This document shows positions 43,853 to 52,563 of a DNA stretch of 64,000 nt, piece by piece; within the stretch, counting starts at the first letter, position 1, and the number at the start of each line of letters is the position of its first letter. The stretch covers positions 942,001 to 1,006,000 of the forward strand of contig NZ_CP111085.1 in NCBI RefSeq assembly GCF_026278345.1, in the 5' to 3' direction. The position numbers were made by a program, and so were the translations under genes. The notes below the pieces were generated by a model. The model saw only the letters and a program-made list of their open reading frames with translations. It did no database searches and was not told the origin of the DNA. Source of the DNA: Tellurirhabdus rosea (lineage in GTDB: Bacteria > Bacteroidota > Bacteroidia > Cytophagales > Spirosomataceae).

Positions 43853-45184
43853 TTAAGCATTCTGCTCGACTTCAGCGCGGACCACGTCGCGGCCGATGCT
43901 GTAATACGTGTACCCCATCTCGCGGATCTGGTCCAGTTCGTAGAGGTTCCGTCCGTCAAAGATGACTTTATTTTTGAGCAGCATATTCATTTTGTTGAAA
44001 TCCGGCGTGCGGAACAGCGGCCACTCGGTCATGATCACCAGCGCGTCGGCGTCGTCGAGGGCGGCGTAGGACGTGTGGGCGTAAGTAATTTTGTTGCCGA
44101 GCACGTTCTTCACGTTGTCCATTGCCTCGGGGTCGTATGCCGTAACCTTGGCGCCTTCGGCCAGCAGTTCGCGGATGTTCTCCAGCGCCGGCGCTTCGCG
44201 GATGTCGTCGGTGTACGGCTTGAAGGCCAGCCCCCACACGGCGATGGTTTTGCCCTGCAGGCTACCTCCGAAATAATCTTTGATCATCGGCAGCAGCTTC
44301 GTCTTCTGGTCGTTGTTGACCGACATTACCGACTTCAGAATCCGGAAATCGTACGCGTAGTCCTGGGCGGTTTTGGCCAGCGCCTGCACGTCTTTCGGGA
44401 AGCAGCTTCCGCCGTACCCAATCCCGGCGAACAGGAAGCGTTTGCCGATCCGGCTGTCGGTCCCGATGCCCCGGCGGATGTCGTCCACGTTCGCGCCGAC
44501 CTTTTCACAAAGGTTGGCAATCTCGTTCATGAACGTAATCTTGGTCGCCAGGAAGGCGTTGGCGGCGTACTTGGTCATTTCAGCCGAGCGCTCATCCATG
44601 AAAATGATTGGGTTCCCCTGGCGCACCAGCGGGGCGTACATTTTAGTCATGACGGCCTTGGCCTTTTCGGACTTCGTCCCGATCACCACGCGGTCGGGTT
44701 TCATGAAATCCTCCACGGCTACGCCTTCGCGCAGAAACTCGGGGTTCGACACCACGTCGAAGTCGATGGAAGTGTTAACGGCGATGTGGGCGGCGACCTT
44801 CTCGGCCGTACCCACGGGAACCGTGCTTTTATCCACAATAACCGTGTATTGCTTCATCAGCGGACCGAGGTCGTCGGCCACTTTGAGAATGTATTTCAGG
44901 TCGGCGGAGCCATCCTCACCCGGAGGCGTCGGCAGGGCCAGGAAGATTACTTCCGCGCCTTCGATTCCTTCGGCCAGATTTGTCGTGAATTTGAGGCGAC
45001 CCTCGGCGGTGTTCCGGTTAAAAAGAACATCCAGACCGGGTTCGTAAATAGGGATGATTCCGTTATTCAGTTTTTCGACTTTGCGTTCATCAATGTCAAT
45101 ACATGTCACCTGATTACCCGTTTCAGCGAAACAAGTTCCCGTAACCAGTCCAACATATCCGGTTCCTACAACTGCTAATTTCAT
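43853..45184 (-). CDS. ugd: UDP-glucose 6-dehydrogenase
   Basis: The enzyme oxidises UDP-glucose to UDP-glucuronate with two NAD. The 443-residue protein has GTGYVGLVTGTCFAE and IDIDERKVEKLN for NAD, PEFLREGVAV, the middle-domain KYAANAFLATKITFMNEIANL, and GYGGSCFPKDVQAL with the catalytic Cys. The C-terminal domain opens AVWGLAFKPYTDDIREAP. It is the first of two nucleotide-sugar genes; the decarboxylase follows about 130 bp later with a palindromic element in between. A -7 box lies about 75 bp upstream. Confidence 0.97.
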   Translation of the reverse strand: MKLAVVGTGYVGLVTGTCFAETGNQVTCIDIDERKVEKLNNGIIPIYEPGLDVLFNRNTAEGRLKFTTNLAEGIEGAEVIFLALPTPPGEDGSADLKYILKVADDLGPLMKQYTVIVDKSTVPVGTAEKVAAHIAVNTSIDFDVVSNPEFLREGVAVEDFMKPDRVVIGTKSEKAKAVMTKMYAPLVRQGNPIIFMDERSAEMTKYAANAFLATKITFMNEIANLCEKVGANVDDIRRGIGTDSRIGKRFLFAGIGYGGSCFPKDVQALAKTAQDYAYDFRILKSVMSVNNDQKTKLLPMIKDYFGGSLQGKTIAVWGLAFKPYTDDIREAPALENIRELLAEGAKVTAYDPEAMDNVKNVLGNKITYAHTSYAALDDADALVIMTEWPLFRTPDFNKMNMLLKNKVIFDGRNLYELDQIREMGYTYYSIGRDVVRAEVEQNA

Positions 45185-45567
45185 AGAGTTAGCCTAAAGT
45201 GATTAGTTTTTTCTAGCGAAAACTGGATTGTATTTTTTGAATATCTATCCACGTGCCACAAAATTAGACGAATTTGCCTAAATGTCTAAAGCCTACCTCC
45301 TTTTGTGAGTCACCGGTTCCAGTTTCCGGTCAATACGAATCAAAAACTGTTCCGGCATTGAGCGAACCGCTGCCCATTCCGCCTAACCCTGGGTTATATT
45401 CCGCCAATTTTCATACTCTTTATAAATAAAAACATATCTTTATCTAATCCGGTCAGGCGTTCTGTATTCTTAATACCGTTGCCTAACAAACGATTGCCTG
45501 CTAAGCGGGTTATATTGTAAATTATGAATCAGACACTTCATCCGTTTCATTTCACACCCTCAAGAAG
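45185..45567. other. 383-bp divergent intergenic region upstream of ugd
   Basis: It is AT-rich and holds the ugd -7 box described separately. TTGCCT occurs twice 15 bp apart (around 45480-45500), which I do not regard as significant. No gene or RNA was recognised. Confidence 0.5.
45259..45266 (-). promoter_or_regulatory. candidate -7 box for ugd
   Basis: TAATTTTG on the - strand matches TAnnTTTG and would give a leader of about 65-70 nt. Confidence 0.45.
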
Positions 45568-46713
45568 ATGCTTTCAGAAGTTGTAGAAAACCAAGAATTA
45601 ATTGCCCAAACTGTACGGGACTTTGCCCTCCGCCACATTCTGCCGAATGTACGGTCCTGGGACGAATCTCAGTATTTTCCGGTCGAAATTATGCGTCAGC
45701 TGGGCGAACTGGGCCTGATGGGCGTTCTCGTACCGGCTCAATACGGTGGGGCTGGACTTGGGTACCGGGAATACGTGGCGGCCATCGTCGAACTGTCGAA
45801 AGTAGACGGGTCGATCGGCCTGTCGATGGCGGCCCATAACTCCCTCTGCACCAATCATATTCTGCTTTTTGGCAACGAGGAACAGAAACAGGCGTACCTG
45901 CCTAAACTCGCCACGGGCGAATGGATCGGGGCCTGGGGGCTGACCGAACCCAATACCGGTTCGGATGCGGGCAATATGCGCACCGTCGCCGTACGGGAAG
46001 GCGATCAGTGGGTTCTGAACGGAGCCAAGAACTTCATCACGCACGGGAAAAGCGGCAACGTAGCGGTCGTCATCGCCCGAACGGGTGAGCCCAATACGTC
46101 CCGGAACGCCACGGCTTTTGTCGTGGAGCGGGTCACACCGGGCTTTTCGGCCGGAAAGAAAGAAGATAAGCTGGGCATGCGGGCCTCCGAAACGGCCGAG
46201 ATGATTTTTCAGGACTGCCGGATTTCGGACAGCCAGCGACTTGGCGAGGTCGGCGACGGCTTTGTGCAGTCCCTCAAAATTCTGGACGGCGGCCGGATTT
46301 CGATTGCGGCCCTGAGCCTCGGCATTGCGACGGGTGCTTTTGACCATGCGCTCCGCTACGCGCAGGAACGGCAGCAGTTTGGCCAGGCCATCGCCCGGTT
46401 CCAGGCGATTCAGTTCAAACTGGCCGATCTGGCCACCCAGATTGAAGCCGCCCGCCTGCTGACCTACCATGCCGCCGACCTGAAAGATGCCGGGCAGCCC
46501 GTCACGACGGCTTCGGCAATGGCCAAACTGTACGCTTCCGAAGTGGCCGTCAAAGCTGGCGACGAGGCGGTCCAGATTTTTGGCGGCTACGGCTACACTA
46601 AGGATTTCCCCGTCGAAAAATACTACCGCGACGCCAAGCTCTGCACCATCGGCGAAGGCACCAGCGAAATCCAGAAACTGGTCATTTCAAGGCAGTTGCT
46701 GAAGGGAGTTTAG
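45568..46713 (+). CDS. acyl-CoA dehydrogenase (short/medium-chain type)
   Basis: The FAD enzyme takes two hydrogens from acyl-CoA in beta-oxidation or branched-chain amino acid breakdown. The 381-residue protein has [63 protein letters not shown], and [24 protein letters not shown]. The catalytic Glu lies in [10 protein letters not shown]. It is the length and type of butyryl-CoA dehydrogenase-like members; the substrate length is not certain. No electron-transfer flavoprotein gene is nearby. The stop codon overlaps the left arm of a heptad palindrome. Confidence 0.95.
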   Translation: MLSEVVENQELIAQTVRDFALRHILPNVRSWDESQYFPVEIMRQLGELGLMGVLVPAQYGGAGLGYREYVAAIVELSKVDGSIGLSMAAHNSLCTNHILLFGNEEQKQAYLPKLATGEWIGAWGLTEPNTGSDAGNMRTVAVREGDQWVLNGAKNFITHGKSGNVAVVIARTGEPNTSRNATAFVVERVTPGFSAGKKEDKLGMRASETAEMIFQDCRISDSQRLGEVGDGFVQSLKILDGGRISIAALSLGIATGAFDHALRYAQERQQFGQAIARFQAIQFKLADLATQIEAARLLTYHAADLKDAGQPVTTASAMAKLYASEVAVKAGDEAVQIFGGYGYTKDFPVEKYYRDAKLCTIGEGTSEIQKLVISRQLLKGV

Positions 46714-46803
46714 GGTTTATAGTTTAGGGTTTATAGTTGCTTCGCTTTACACAACGTCACGGTGTAGCGAAGCAACTATAAACCCTAAACTATAAACCCT
46801 AAA
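46709..46803. repeat. heptad-arm palindromic element 7, 38-bp perfect stem
   Basis: The left arm TTTAGGG, TTTATAG, TTTAGGG, TTTATAG, TTGCTTCGCT (46709-46746) is matched exactly by 46766-46803 in inverted order. The loop is 19 nt, with ACAC/GTGT able to pair inside it. The stop codon of the acyl-CoA dehydrogenase (46711-46713) lies in the arm, and the terC stop is 6 bp from the other end. Its heptads and core match element 2. Confidence 0.95.
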
Positions 46804-46809
46804 CCCTTT

Positions 46810-47598
46810 TTAAACTTTTGCCGATTTCTGCTCTGGCAGGCGGCCGCTGTTGAGTTCGACCATCTGCTGGTTTTTACGTAGTCGCATGTTGATGAGTTCG
46901 ACCAGCAGAGAGAAGGCCATAGCGGAATACAGATAGGTCTTGCTGATTTCTTGGTGGAAGCCTTCTGCGATAAGCATAATGCCGATGGCAATCAGGAACG
47001 AAAGCGCCAGAATCTGCAGCGTCGGGTTCTTGCTGATGAAGCGGCCGATGGTTCCCGAGAACAGCATCATGATCGAGATGGAAATAACCACCGCAATGAT
47101 CATGATCCAGACGTTTTCGACCAGCCCCACGGCGGTCAGGATACTGTCGATGGAGAAAACGGCGTCGATCATCACAATTTGCAGGATAATCGCTCCAAAA
47201 CTGGAATACTTGGGCGCCGCACCGGGTGCCTGCTGAGCCCCTTCCAGCTTGTGGTGAATCTCCAGGGTGCTTTTTCCCACCAGAAACAGCCCGCCAAGCA
47301 TCAGAATCAAATCCTTCCAGCTGATGGGCAGCGGCCCGCGGTTTTCGCCTATGTAAGGAATGTTGAACACGGGTCTGGTCAGGCCCAGAATCCAGGTAAT
47401 TCCAAACAGGAGCGCAATCCGGAAGAGCATTGCCAGCAACAGACCCACGTTACGGGCTCGTTTCTGCTGAGCCGGGTCCAGCTTGTCTACGACAATGGAA
47501 ATGAAAATGATATTATCGACTCCGAGGACAATTTCTAGGAAAGTAAGCGTCAGAAGGCTGATTAGCAGACCCGGGTCTGAGAAATCAGGAAATTCCAT
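46810..47598 (-). CDS. TerC family integral membrane protein
   Basis: The 262-residue protein has seven or eight helices and the TerC signatures LTFLEIVLGVDNIIFISIVV (first helix with the Glu-Asp-Asn metal site) and IVMIDAVFSIDSILTAVGL (the internal repeat). TerC members such as Alx export manganese or act with secreted metalloenzymes; older names link them to tellurium. The C-terminal tail is charged. It is convergent with the acyl-CoA dehydrogenase gene. The 201-bp gap upstream carries an imperfect inverted repeat. Confidence 0.93.
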   Translation of the reverse strand: MEFPDFSDPGLLISLLTLTFLEIVLGVDNIIFISIVVDKLDPAQQKRARNVGLLLAMLFRIALLFGITWILGLTRPVFNIPYIGENRGPLPISWKDLILMLGGLFLVGKSTLEIHHKLEGAQQAPGAAPKYSSFGAIILQIVMIDAVFSIDSILTAVGLVENVWIMIIAVVISISIMMLFSGTIGRFISKNPTLQILALSFLIAIGIMLIAEGFHQEISKTYLYSAMAFSLLVELINMRLRKNQQMVELNSGRLPEQKSAKV

Positions 47599-47698
47599 AA
47601 TGTCAGTTTGTTACAGGATTGGTTGATACTGTTTCAAACGAACTCGTTCTGAAAATGTTCGGCTCCTTCTGCCCGCTCCATCTTAAGGGCAACCGGAA

Positions 47699-47777
47699 AT
47701 AAAAGCAAAATGGATAATCCGCCCGTTCGTGCTCCTTCGCCGCCTCTCCGGGAAAGGGTGAATCATCCATTTTTCGC
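47699..47777. repeat. imperfect inverted repeat between terC and a serine hydrolase gene
   Basis: AAAATGGAT (47707-47715) and ATCCATTTT (47765-47773) are perfect inverted copies within longer imperfect arms. It lies just beyond the stop of the minus-strand hydrolase gene and may help terminate it. Confidence 0.45.
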
Positions 47778-47799
47778 TTCTGTTGAATAGAAAATCCGT

Positions 47800-48936
47800 C
47801 TAATTCAGCACCTCTTCCAGAAAATCCTTCCGCGTGCCGGTTCCGTAATTGGTCAGCAGCACGAACGTGGCCTTTTTGGCCGGGAAATAGAAAACGTTCG
47901 ATTCGGCACCCGCCAGCGTTCCGTTGTTGCCAAAACCGGTTCCCAGAACGGAGGAAGGCCACTGGTCAAGCGCCAGCCCGTACGTGGATTCGCCCTTTCG
48001 GACCGGAAACGGCGTCATCATTTCCCGTAGAGCCGAAGCGCTCATCAGCTTTCCACCGAACAGGGCCTCGCTGAACCGAAACAGGTCCGGGGCGCTGGAA
48101 ATCAGGCCGCCATAAGCGTTGCTCTCGGCGTCGGCCCGGTCGAGGTCGGTGACGTCCATCAAGCGGTTGTTGCCGTAAAAATAAGCGTACCCGCGGGCCA
48201 CCTGGCGGTCGTCGCGCCGGTCGAGGTAAGTCTGGGTCAGCCCCAGCGGCCGGACCACGCGCTCGTCCACCAGGGCCGCGAGCGATTTACCCGTCACCCG
48301 TTCGAGAATTTTGCCGATCAGCAGATAGCCTGGATTGCTGTAACCGTACCGTTCGCCCGGTTCGAAAGCCAGCGGGCGGTCGTAGACGTAGCGGCTCAGC
48401 ACCTCGTCGGCACTCATGGCACGACGGCGGGCCGGGTTGTTGACCAGATCGAGCTGGTACTGGATGTCGTCGTTGTTCGGGTCAACAAGGCCGCTGGTGT
48501 GGGTCAGCAGGTGGCGGAGCGTTATTTTTTCCGCCTGTGGAATCCGGTCCTTTACCTCGGGCAGCAGCTCCGGCAGGGTCCGGTCCAGTTGCAGTCTGCC
48601 TTCATCGACGAGCTGCATGGCGGCCGTCGCCACGAACGTTTTGGTAATGCTGCCCACCCGGAACGGCGTGTTGATCCGGGCCGGTGTCTGGTGCTCCAGA
48701 TTGGCGTACCCCGCCGCGCCGATCCAGACCGGCTCGCCTTCTTTCTTCAGCAGCACAACGGCGCCCGGAATCCGGTTCGATTTCACATACGCCTCGACCG
48801 CTTTCTGGTAAACCCCGTGTTTGGGATGACCCGAAAAGTCCTCCGCCGGACCCGAATCGGGCTGCGGAATGATTGCCTGTTCGCAGGCGGCCAGCACGAA
48901 GGCCAGCCCGAAACCCATAAGCCAGTTTTTGTTCAT
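47800..48936 (-). CDS. serine hydrolase lipoprotein, beta-lactamase/DD-peptidase fold, module copy A
   Basis: The 378-residue lipoprotein has lipobox LAAC (Cys18) and a serine peptidase S12/class C beta-lactamase-like domain. The SxxK motif is SITK (Ser96, Lys99), in RVGSITKTF. The second motif is YSN in GYSNPGYLLIG. At the third motif, where copy B has GHNGG, this copy has GNNGT, so the usual His is Asn. Such proteins cleave D-Ala peptides or esters in the periplasm. The barrel gene lies 20 bp upstream and the regulator gene before it, all on the - strand, probably one operon. Confidence 0.9.
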   Translation of the reverse strand: MNKNWLMGFGLAFVLAACEQAIIPQPDSGPAEDFSGHPKHGVYQKAVEAYVKSNRIPGAVVLLKKEGEPVWIGAAGYANLEHQTPARINTPFRVGSITKTFVATAAMQLVDEGRLQLDRTLPELLPEVKDRIPQAEKITLRHLLTHTSGLVDPNNDDIQYQLDLVNNPARRRAMSADEVLSRYVYDRPLAFEPGERYGYSNPGYLLIGKILERVTGKSLAALVDERVVRPLGLTQTYLDRRDDRQVARGYAYFYGNNRLMDVTDLDRADAESNAYGGLISSAPDLFRFSEALFGGKLMSASALREMMTPFPVRKGESTYGLALDQWPSSVLGTGFGNNGTLAGAESNVFYFPAKKATFVLLTNYGTGTRKDFLEEVLN

Positions 48937-48955
48937 GGTAGTTGTTGTTTGGAAT

Positions 48956-49543
48956 TTATTTGTCGATCAGTAACCGGGTGCCGATGTGCAGCGCCTGGTG
49001 GGGCAGAACAATCTGGCTGAAGGGCATTTCGCCAAACAGTTCGTAGCGGGCAAAAACGGTGGACCCGCCGGCGAACCGCACCCCCATTCCTACGCCCACG
49101 CTCGGCATGAATTTGAACTGATAGGGCGATGCTTTCCGGAATTCGGACGTGTCTTCCTGACGAACATAGGCGGGAGAGACGGACCGCAGCAGAAGGGCCC
49201 CACCGCCAATCGTTGCGTCGGCAAACACCGGACCGACAAACTTCCGAAAGCCAAATTCGGAGGCGACGAATAGTCCGCTCTGCACGCCCGGATGCCGGTA
49301 CAGGCCCAGGTTCAGCGTTTGGAAGGTTTGTGCTCCGGGGCGGTTGCGGTAGTAAAATTCCGTCCCTACTTTGATGCCGATGCCGCCTTTCTGCAGTTTC
49401 CGAAGGGTCGGCAGGGTGATGGATTCGGCGAAAACCGTGACCGTGAGCGGCAGTCCGGTCCGTGGCCGGGCGGCGGGAGGGTCCTGCGCCAGCGAGACAC
49501 CCAGACTTCCGGACAGCCCCAGCGCGAAGAATAACGTTTTCAT
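48956..49543 (-). CDS. small outer-membrane barrel-like protein, module copy A
   Basis: The 195-residue protein has a signal peptide (MKTLFFALGLSGSLGVSLAQ). The mature part is beta-rich and lines up along its length with the copy B protein: GTEFYYRNRPGAQTFQTLNL, FVASEFGFRKFVGPVFADAT, KFMPSVGVGMGVRF, and FARYELFGEMPFSQ. It does not belong to a family I can name. The ATG at 49543 begins the signal peptide; an earlier one at 49594 is less likely. It lies 20 bp before the hydrolase gene, and the same pairing occurs in copy B. Confidence 0.82.
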   Translation of the reverse strand: MKTLFFALGLSGSLGVSLAQDPPAARPRTGLPLTVTVFAESITLPTLRKLQKGGIGIKVGTEFYYRNRPGAQTFQTLNLGLYRHPGVQSGLFVASEFGFRKFVGPVFADATIGGGALLLRSVSPAYVRQEDTSEFRKASPYQFKFMPSVGVGMGVRFAGGSTVFARYELFGEMPFSQIVLPHQALHIGTRLLIDK

Positions 49544-49573
49544 AAGTACCTGTTGTTGAATTGATTTACGGGG

Positions 49574-49581
49574 CAAAAGTA
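49574..49581 (-). promoter_or_regulatory. candidate -7 box for the barrel-hydrolase pair, copy A
   Basis: TACTTTTG on the - strand matches TAnnTTTG and lies 31 bp before the barrel gene ATG. The regulator gene upstream may therefore be transcribed separately. Confidence 0.45.
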
Positions 49582-49668
49582 AACCCTTCAACAAAGCGCG
49601 GGAAAACGGCGACCGCCCACCGGCGGGCGAAACCCGGTGAGCGGCGGCTTACGAAACCTGAGCGGTTG

Positions 49669-50568
49669 TCAGGAAACGCCCAGCCATTGCCGGAATTCGG
49701 CCACCCGGCGGCGGCTGACGGCCACCTCTTCCGACGGCGCGGGTTGCAGGCGCAGCAGCAGGCGCCCCGACCCGTCATGTTCTACTTTCTGAATCGCGGT
49801 GCGGCTGGCGATAAACTGCCGGTTCAGCCGGAAAAAGTCCGACGCCGGAAGCCGTTCGGTGAGCTGTTCGAGCGTGGCATCCACCGTGTACGACTGATTG
49901 TCGGTGGTCTTGACAATGCTCATTTCGTTCGTGACAAAAATGTAGGCTACCCGTTCTGTCGCCACGGGCACGAAGCCTTTTCCCTGATTGACCAGCAGCG
50001 TCCGCGGCATCAGGGGGCGCGCCTCTTCGGTTGCCGGCTGCGCAGTTCCCAACGTTTCCAGTTCGGCGATGCGCTGCCGCAACACCGCCACCGTCTGCCG
50101 GTGATGCGCGATGAGCCAGTACATCGTGTAGCCCATGTGCAGCAACAGCACAAACAGCAGTCCTACGGGAAGGTCGTTGGCAATGAGAATGCTCAGGGTT
50201 GCCTCCGGCGGGCGTTCCACGATAAAATCATTGTATACCAGACTGAAAACCATAATGACCAGCGCCGTTCCGCCCAGCGCGGCACCGGCCTGAATAAACA
50301 GCCGCGGCAGGGTCTGGGCTTCCCACGAATACCGTTCGTCGAGTTTCCGGATGAGGAAGCGGTTCATTTCCCAGATGAGTCCCGTAACGCCCATCACCAC
50401 CAGAACGTCCTGGTAGAAGCGGGGATTTTTCAGCAGATCGCCCAGCGGGCTCACTTCGCCGATGAACCGGAAGAAGAACGCCCAGACAGGAATGCCGATC
50501 AGCCGGGGCCATTTGTCAGGGTAAATCATTCCTGAGATGAAAAAGTGAGAAGGCAAGTTAAGCATCAA
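49669..50568 (-). CDS. membrane-anchored LytTR regulator, module copy A
   Basis: The 299-residue protein has four membrane helices (about 21-38, 52-70, 88-112 and 125-150), a short coiled coil (about 152-170) and a C-terminal LytTR domain (about 199-297; ERVAYIFVTNEMSIV, DFFRLNRQFIASRTAI, EVAVSRRRVAEF). It has no receiver domain, so DNA binding is probably controlled from the membrane. It is the closest relative of the broken regulator at 52.6-53.4 kb. The start could also be the ATG at 50529. It is divergent from the copy B barrel gene, with about 170 bp between them. Confidence 0.88.
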   Translation of the reverse strand: MMLNLPSHFFISGMIYPDKWPRLIGIPVWAFFFRFIGEVSPLGDLLKNPRFYQDVLVVMGVTGLIWEMNRFLIRKLDERYSWEAQTLPRLFIQAGAALGGTALVIMVFSLVYNDFIVERPPEATLSILIANDLPVGLLFVLLLHMGYTMYWLIAHHRQTVAVLRQRIAELETLGTAQPATEEARPLMPRTLLVNQGKGFVPVATERVAYIFVTNEMSIVKTTDNQSYTVDATLEQLTERLPASDFFRLNRQFIASRTAIQKVEHDGSGRLLLRLQPAPSEEVAVSRRRVAEFRQWLGVS

Positions 50569-50740
50569 GGGACGGGCCGAAAACCCGGTCGCCGCCGTTC
50601 ATTCTCCCCGCCGCATCCGTTTCTTTCGCACCCGTTTCCGGGAACTTCGGGCGGACTTCCGGCTCCTTCGCCCCTCTCCGACCAGCAAATGACGGCTTTC
50701 CGGGCCAATTTTGCCCCAACCAACAACAAATACAAATAAA

Positions 50741-51343
50741 ATGAAAAACTCGCTTCTGGTACTGGTGAGCCTCGCTCTCGGGACCCTTCCCCGTTTGACT
50801 CAGGCTCAGGACGCCTCCTCCTTGTCGCCCCGGCGACCGGCTTTGCCTGTTCACGTTTCGGTTTTCTCCCACTCGGTCAGCCTGCCCGACTTCCGCGGAT
50901 TTTTCCGGAATCCGAATCTGGGCGTTCGCCTGGGGACGGAGCTTTATTACACCAACCGGCCGGGGAAGCAGGTCTTCCAGACGGTCAATGTGGGCCTGTA
51001 CCGGCAAAAGTCTCTGCACAATGCCTTTTTCGTCAGCAGCGAATTCGGGTATCGCAGGTTTATTGGACACGTCTTTGCCGATGCGACCGTGGGCGGCGGC
51101 TATCTGCACCTTCGCTCCATCCCGCCGGTCTACGCGCCTGTGGGGCCGGGGGAGTTCACCAAGACCTCGCCTGTCCGCCATAAATTCATGCCGACGCTGG
51201 GGCTGGGGGCGGGCTACCGTTTCAACCGGACCTCCCTGTTTGCCCGCTACGAAATTTTTGGCCTTATGCCCATTCAGCAGGACGTTCCCCTTTTGCCGCA
51301 CAAAGCCCTGCACCTGGGCGCCCGGCTAAATTTTTCCCGTTAA
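50741..51343 (+). CDS. small outer-membrane barrel-like protein, module copy B
   Basis: The 200-residue protein has a signal peptide (MKNSLLVLVSLALGTLPRL, ending TQAQ). The mature protein is beta-rich and paralogous to copy A: LGTELYYTNRPGKQVFQTVN, FVSSEFGYRRFIGHVFADAT, KFMPTLGLGAGYRF, FARYEIFGLMPIQQ, and HLGARLNF at the end, an outer-membrane-like C-terminus. The ATG at 50741 begins the signal peptide. It is followed 27 bp later by the hydrolase copy B, so the gene order barrel-hydrolase is kept, but on the opposite strand from copy A. Confidence 0.83.
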   Translation: MKNSLLVLVSLALGTLPRLTQAQDASSLSPRRPALPVHVSVFSHSVSLPDFRGFFRNPNLGVRLGTELYYTNRPGKQVFQTVNVGLYRQKSLHNAFFVSSEFGYRRFIGHVFADATVGGGYLHLRSIPPVYAPVGPGEFTKTSPVRHKFMPTLGLGAGYRFNRTSLFARYEIFGLMPIQQDVPLLPHKALHLGARLNFSR

Positions 51344-51370
51344 TTTTTCTGTAAACAACAAATTGAACCC

Positions 51371-52522
51371 ATGAAAACGATTGTCACTTTTCTCGCCGTT
51401 GCCCTCGGCACGGCCCTGGCGGGATGCCAGTCCGAGCTGGCCGCCCCGCAGACCCCTGCTCCGGAACTGCCCGACTATTCCCACCATCCCAGACACGCTT
51501 TTTACCAGCGCGAACTGGATAACTTCCGCCGGTCGCATGGGGCACCCGGCGGGATTCTGCTCGTCAAAACGCCGGAACACGGGGTCTGGATAGGCGCTTC
51601 GGGCCAGGCGAACCTGGAACACGCGACCCCCATGCGCGGCACCGAGCGGATACGGGTGGGCAGCGTCACCAAAACATTGACGGCCACGGTTATTCTGAAA
51701 CTAAAGGAACAGGGCAAACTCCGGCTCGACGACAAACTGGCGGACTGGCTGCCCCAGACGAAGAACCGCATTCCACAGGCCGAGACCATCACGCTGCGGC
51801 AGTTGCTCACCCACACGAGCGGCGTCCGCAATCTGGGCGACGACAATATTCCGTTCCAGCTCGCTCTCGCCAACCGACCCGAGGACGTCGACATGACGCA
51901 GCCTGAAACGGTCCTGAATCGCTTCGTCTACGGAAAACCGCTTGATTTTGAGCCGGGAACGCGCTATTTCTACAGCAATACGGGGTTTCTGCTGCTCGGC
52001 ATGATTGCCGAAAAAGCCGCCCGGAAGCCGCTGAAGACCCTTTTTCAGGAAATGATCTTTGCGCCGGTCGGCATGACCAACTCGTACCTCGAAAAGCGGG
52101 ACGATCCGCGGGTTGTCCGCTCGTACTACGACCTGTACGGCGACGGCAAATTGATGGACGTGAACGACTGGGAGAAAGCCTATGACGATGGCGGCGCGGC
52201 GGGCGGCCTGATCACGACCGTGTCGGACTTACTGCGGTTCTCGGAGGCCCTCTTCGGCGGTACGCTTCTGACGGAGCAGTCGTTCGCCGAAATGCGCCAG
52301 TCGACCCGCCTGCCCACCTGCCCCAACGGCGATTGTGAATATGGCCTGGGCCTGATGACCTGGCGCTTCGACGTCGGCAATAGCCTGGGGCATAACGGGG
52401 GGGTGGTCGGGCTGGACATCAACTGGCTTTATTTTCCGGAGAAACAAACGACCGTTATCACCTTCATCAACCGGGGCGTCCCCACCGACAAGCGGGTTTT
52501 GGAAAGACTGCTGAAAGAATAA
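51371..52522 (+). CDS. serine hydrolase lipoprotein, module copy B
   Basis: This 383-residue lipoprotein (lipobox LAGC, Cys19) is paralogous to copy A throughout. The active-site motifs are SVTK (Ser98, Lys101), YSN in FYSNTGFLLLG, and HNGG in GHNGGVVGLD, all complete. LRQLLTHTSGV and LDFEPGTRYFYSN are typical of class C beta-lactamase/DD-peptidase-type lipoproteins. It lies after the barrel gene and ends 41 bp from the stop of the convergent broken regulator. The substrate is unknown. Confidence 0.92.
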   Translation: MKTIVTFLAVALGTALAGCQSELAAPQTPAPELPDYSHHPRHAFYQRELDNFRRSHGAPGGILLVKTPEHGVWIGASGQANLEHATPMRGTERIRVGSVTKTLTATVILKLKEQGKLRLDDKLADWLPQTKNRIPQAETITLRQLLTHTSGVRNLGDDNIPFQLALANRPEDVDMTQPETVLNRFVYGKPLDFEPGTRYFYSNTGFLLLGMIAEKAARKPLKTLFQEMIFAPVGMTNSYLEKRDDPRVVRSYYDLYGDGKLMDVNDWEKAYDDGGAAGGLITTVSDLLRFSEALFGGTLLTEQSFAEMRQSTRLPTCPNGDCEYGLGLMTWRFDVGNSLGHNGGVVGLDINWLYFPEKQTTVITFINRGVPTDKRVLERLLKE

Positions 52523-52563
52523 CGACGTTATGGGTGGCCCGACGGCGACGGGCGACGGTGGTG

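Noticed and set aside
42557-45184. A full polysaccharide biosynthesis cluster around ugd
   Set aside because: Only two nucleotide-sugar genes are present; there are no glycosyltransferase, polymerase or export genes next to them.
47603-47962. Minus-strand frame of 119 codons between terC and the serine hydrolase
   Set aside because: It overlaps the 3' end of the hydrolase gene in another frame and begins inside it; no domain is visible.
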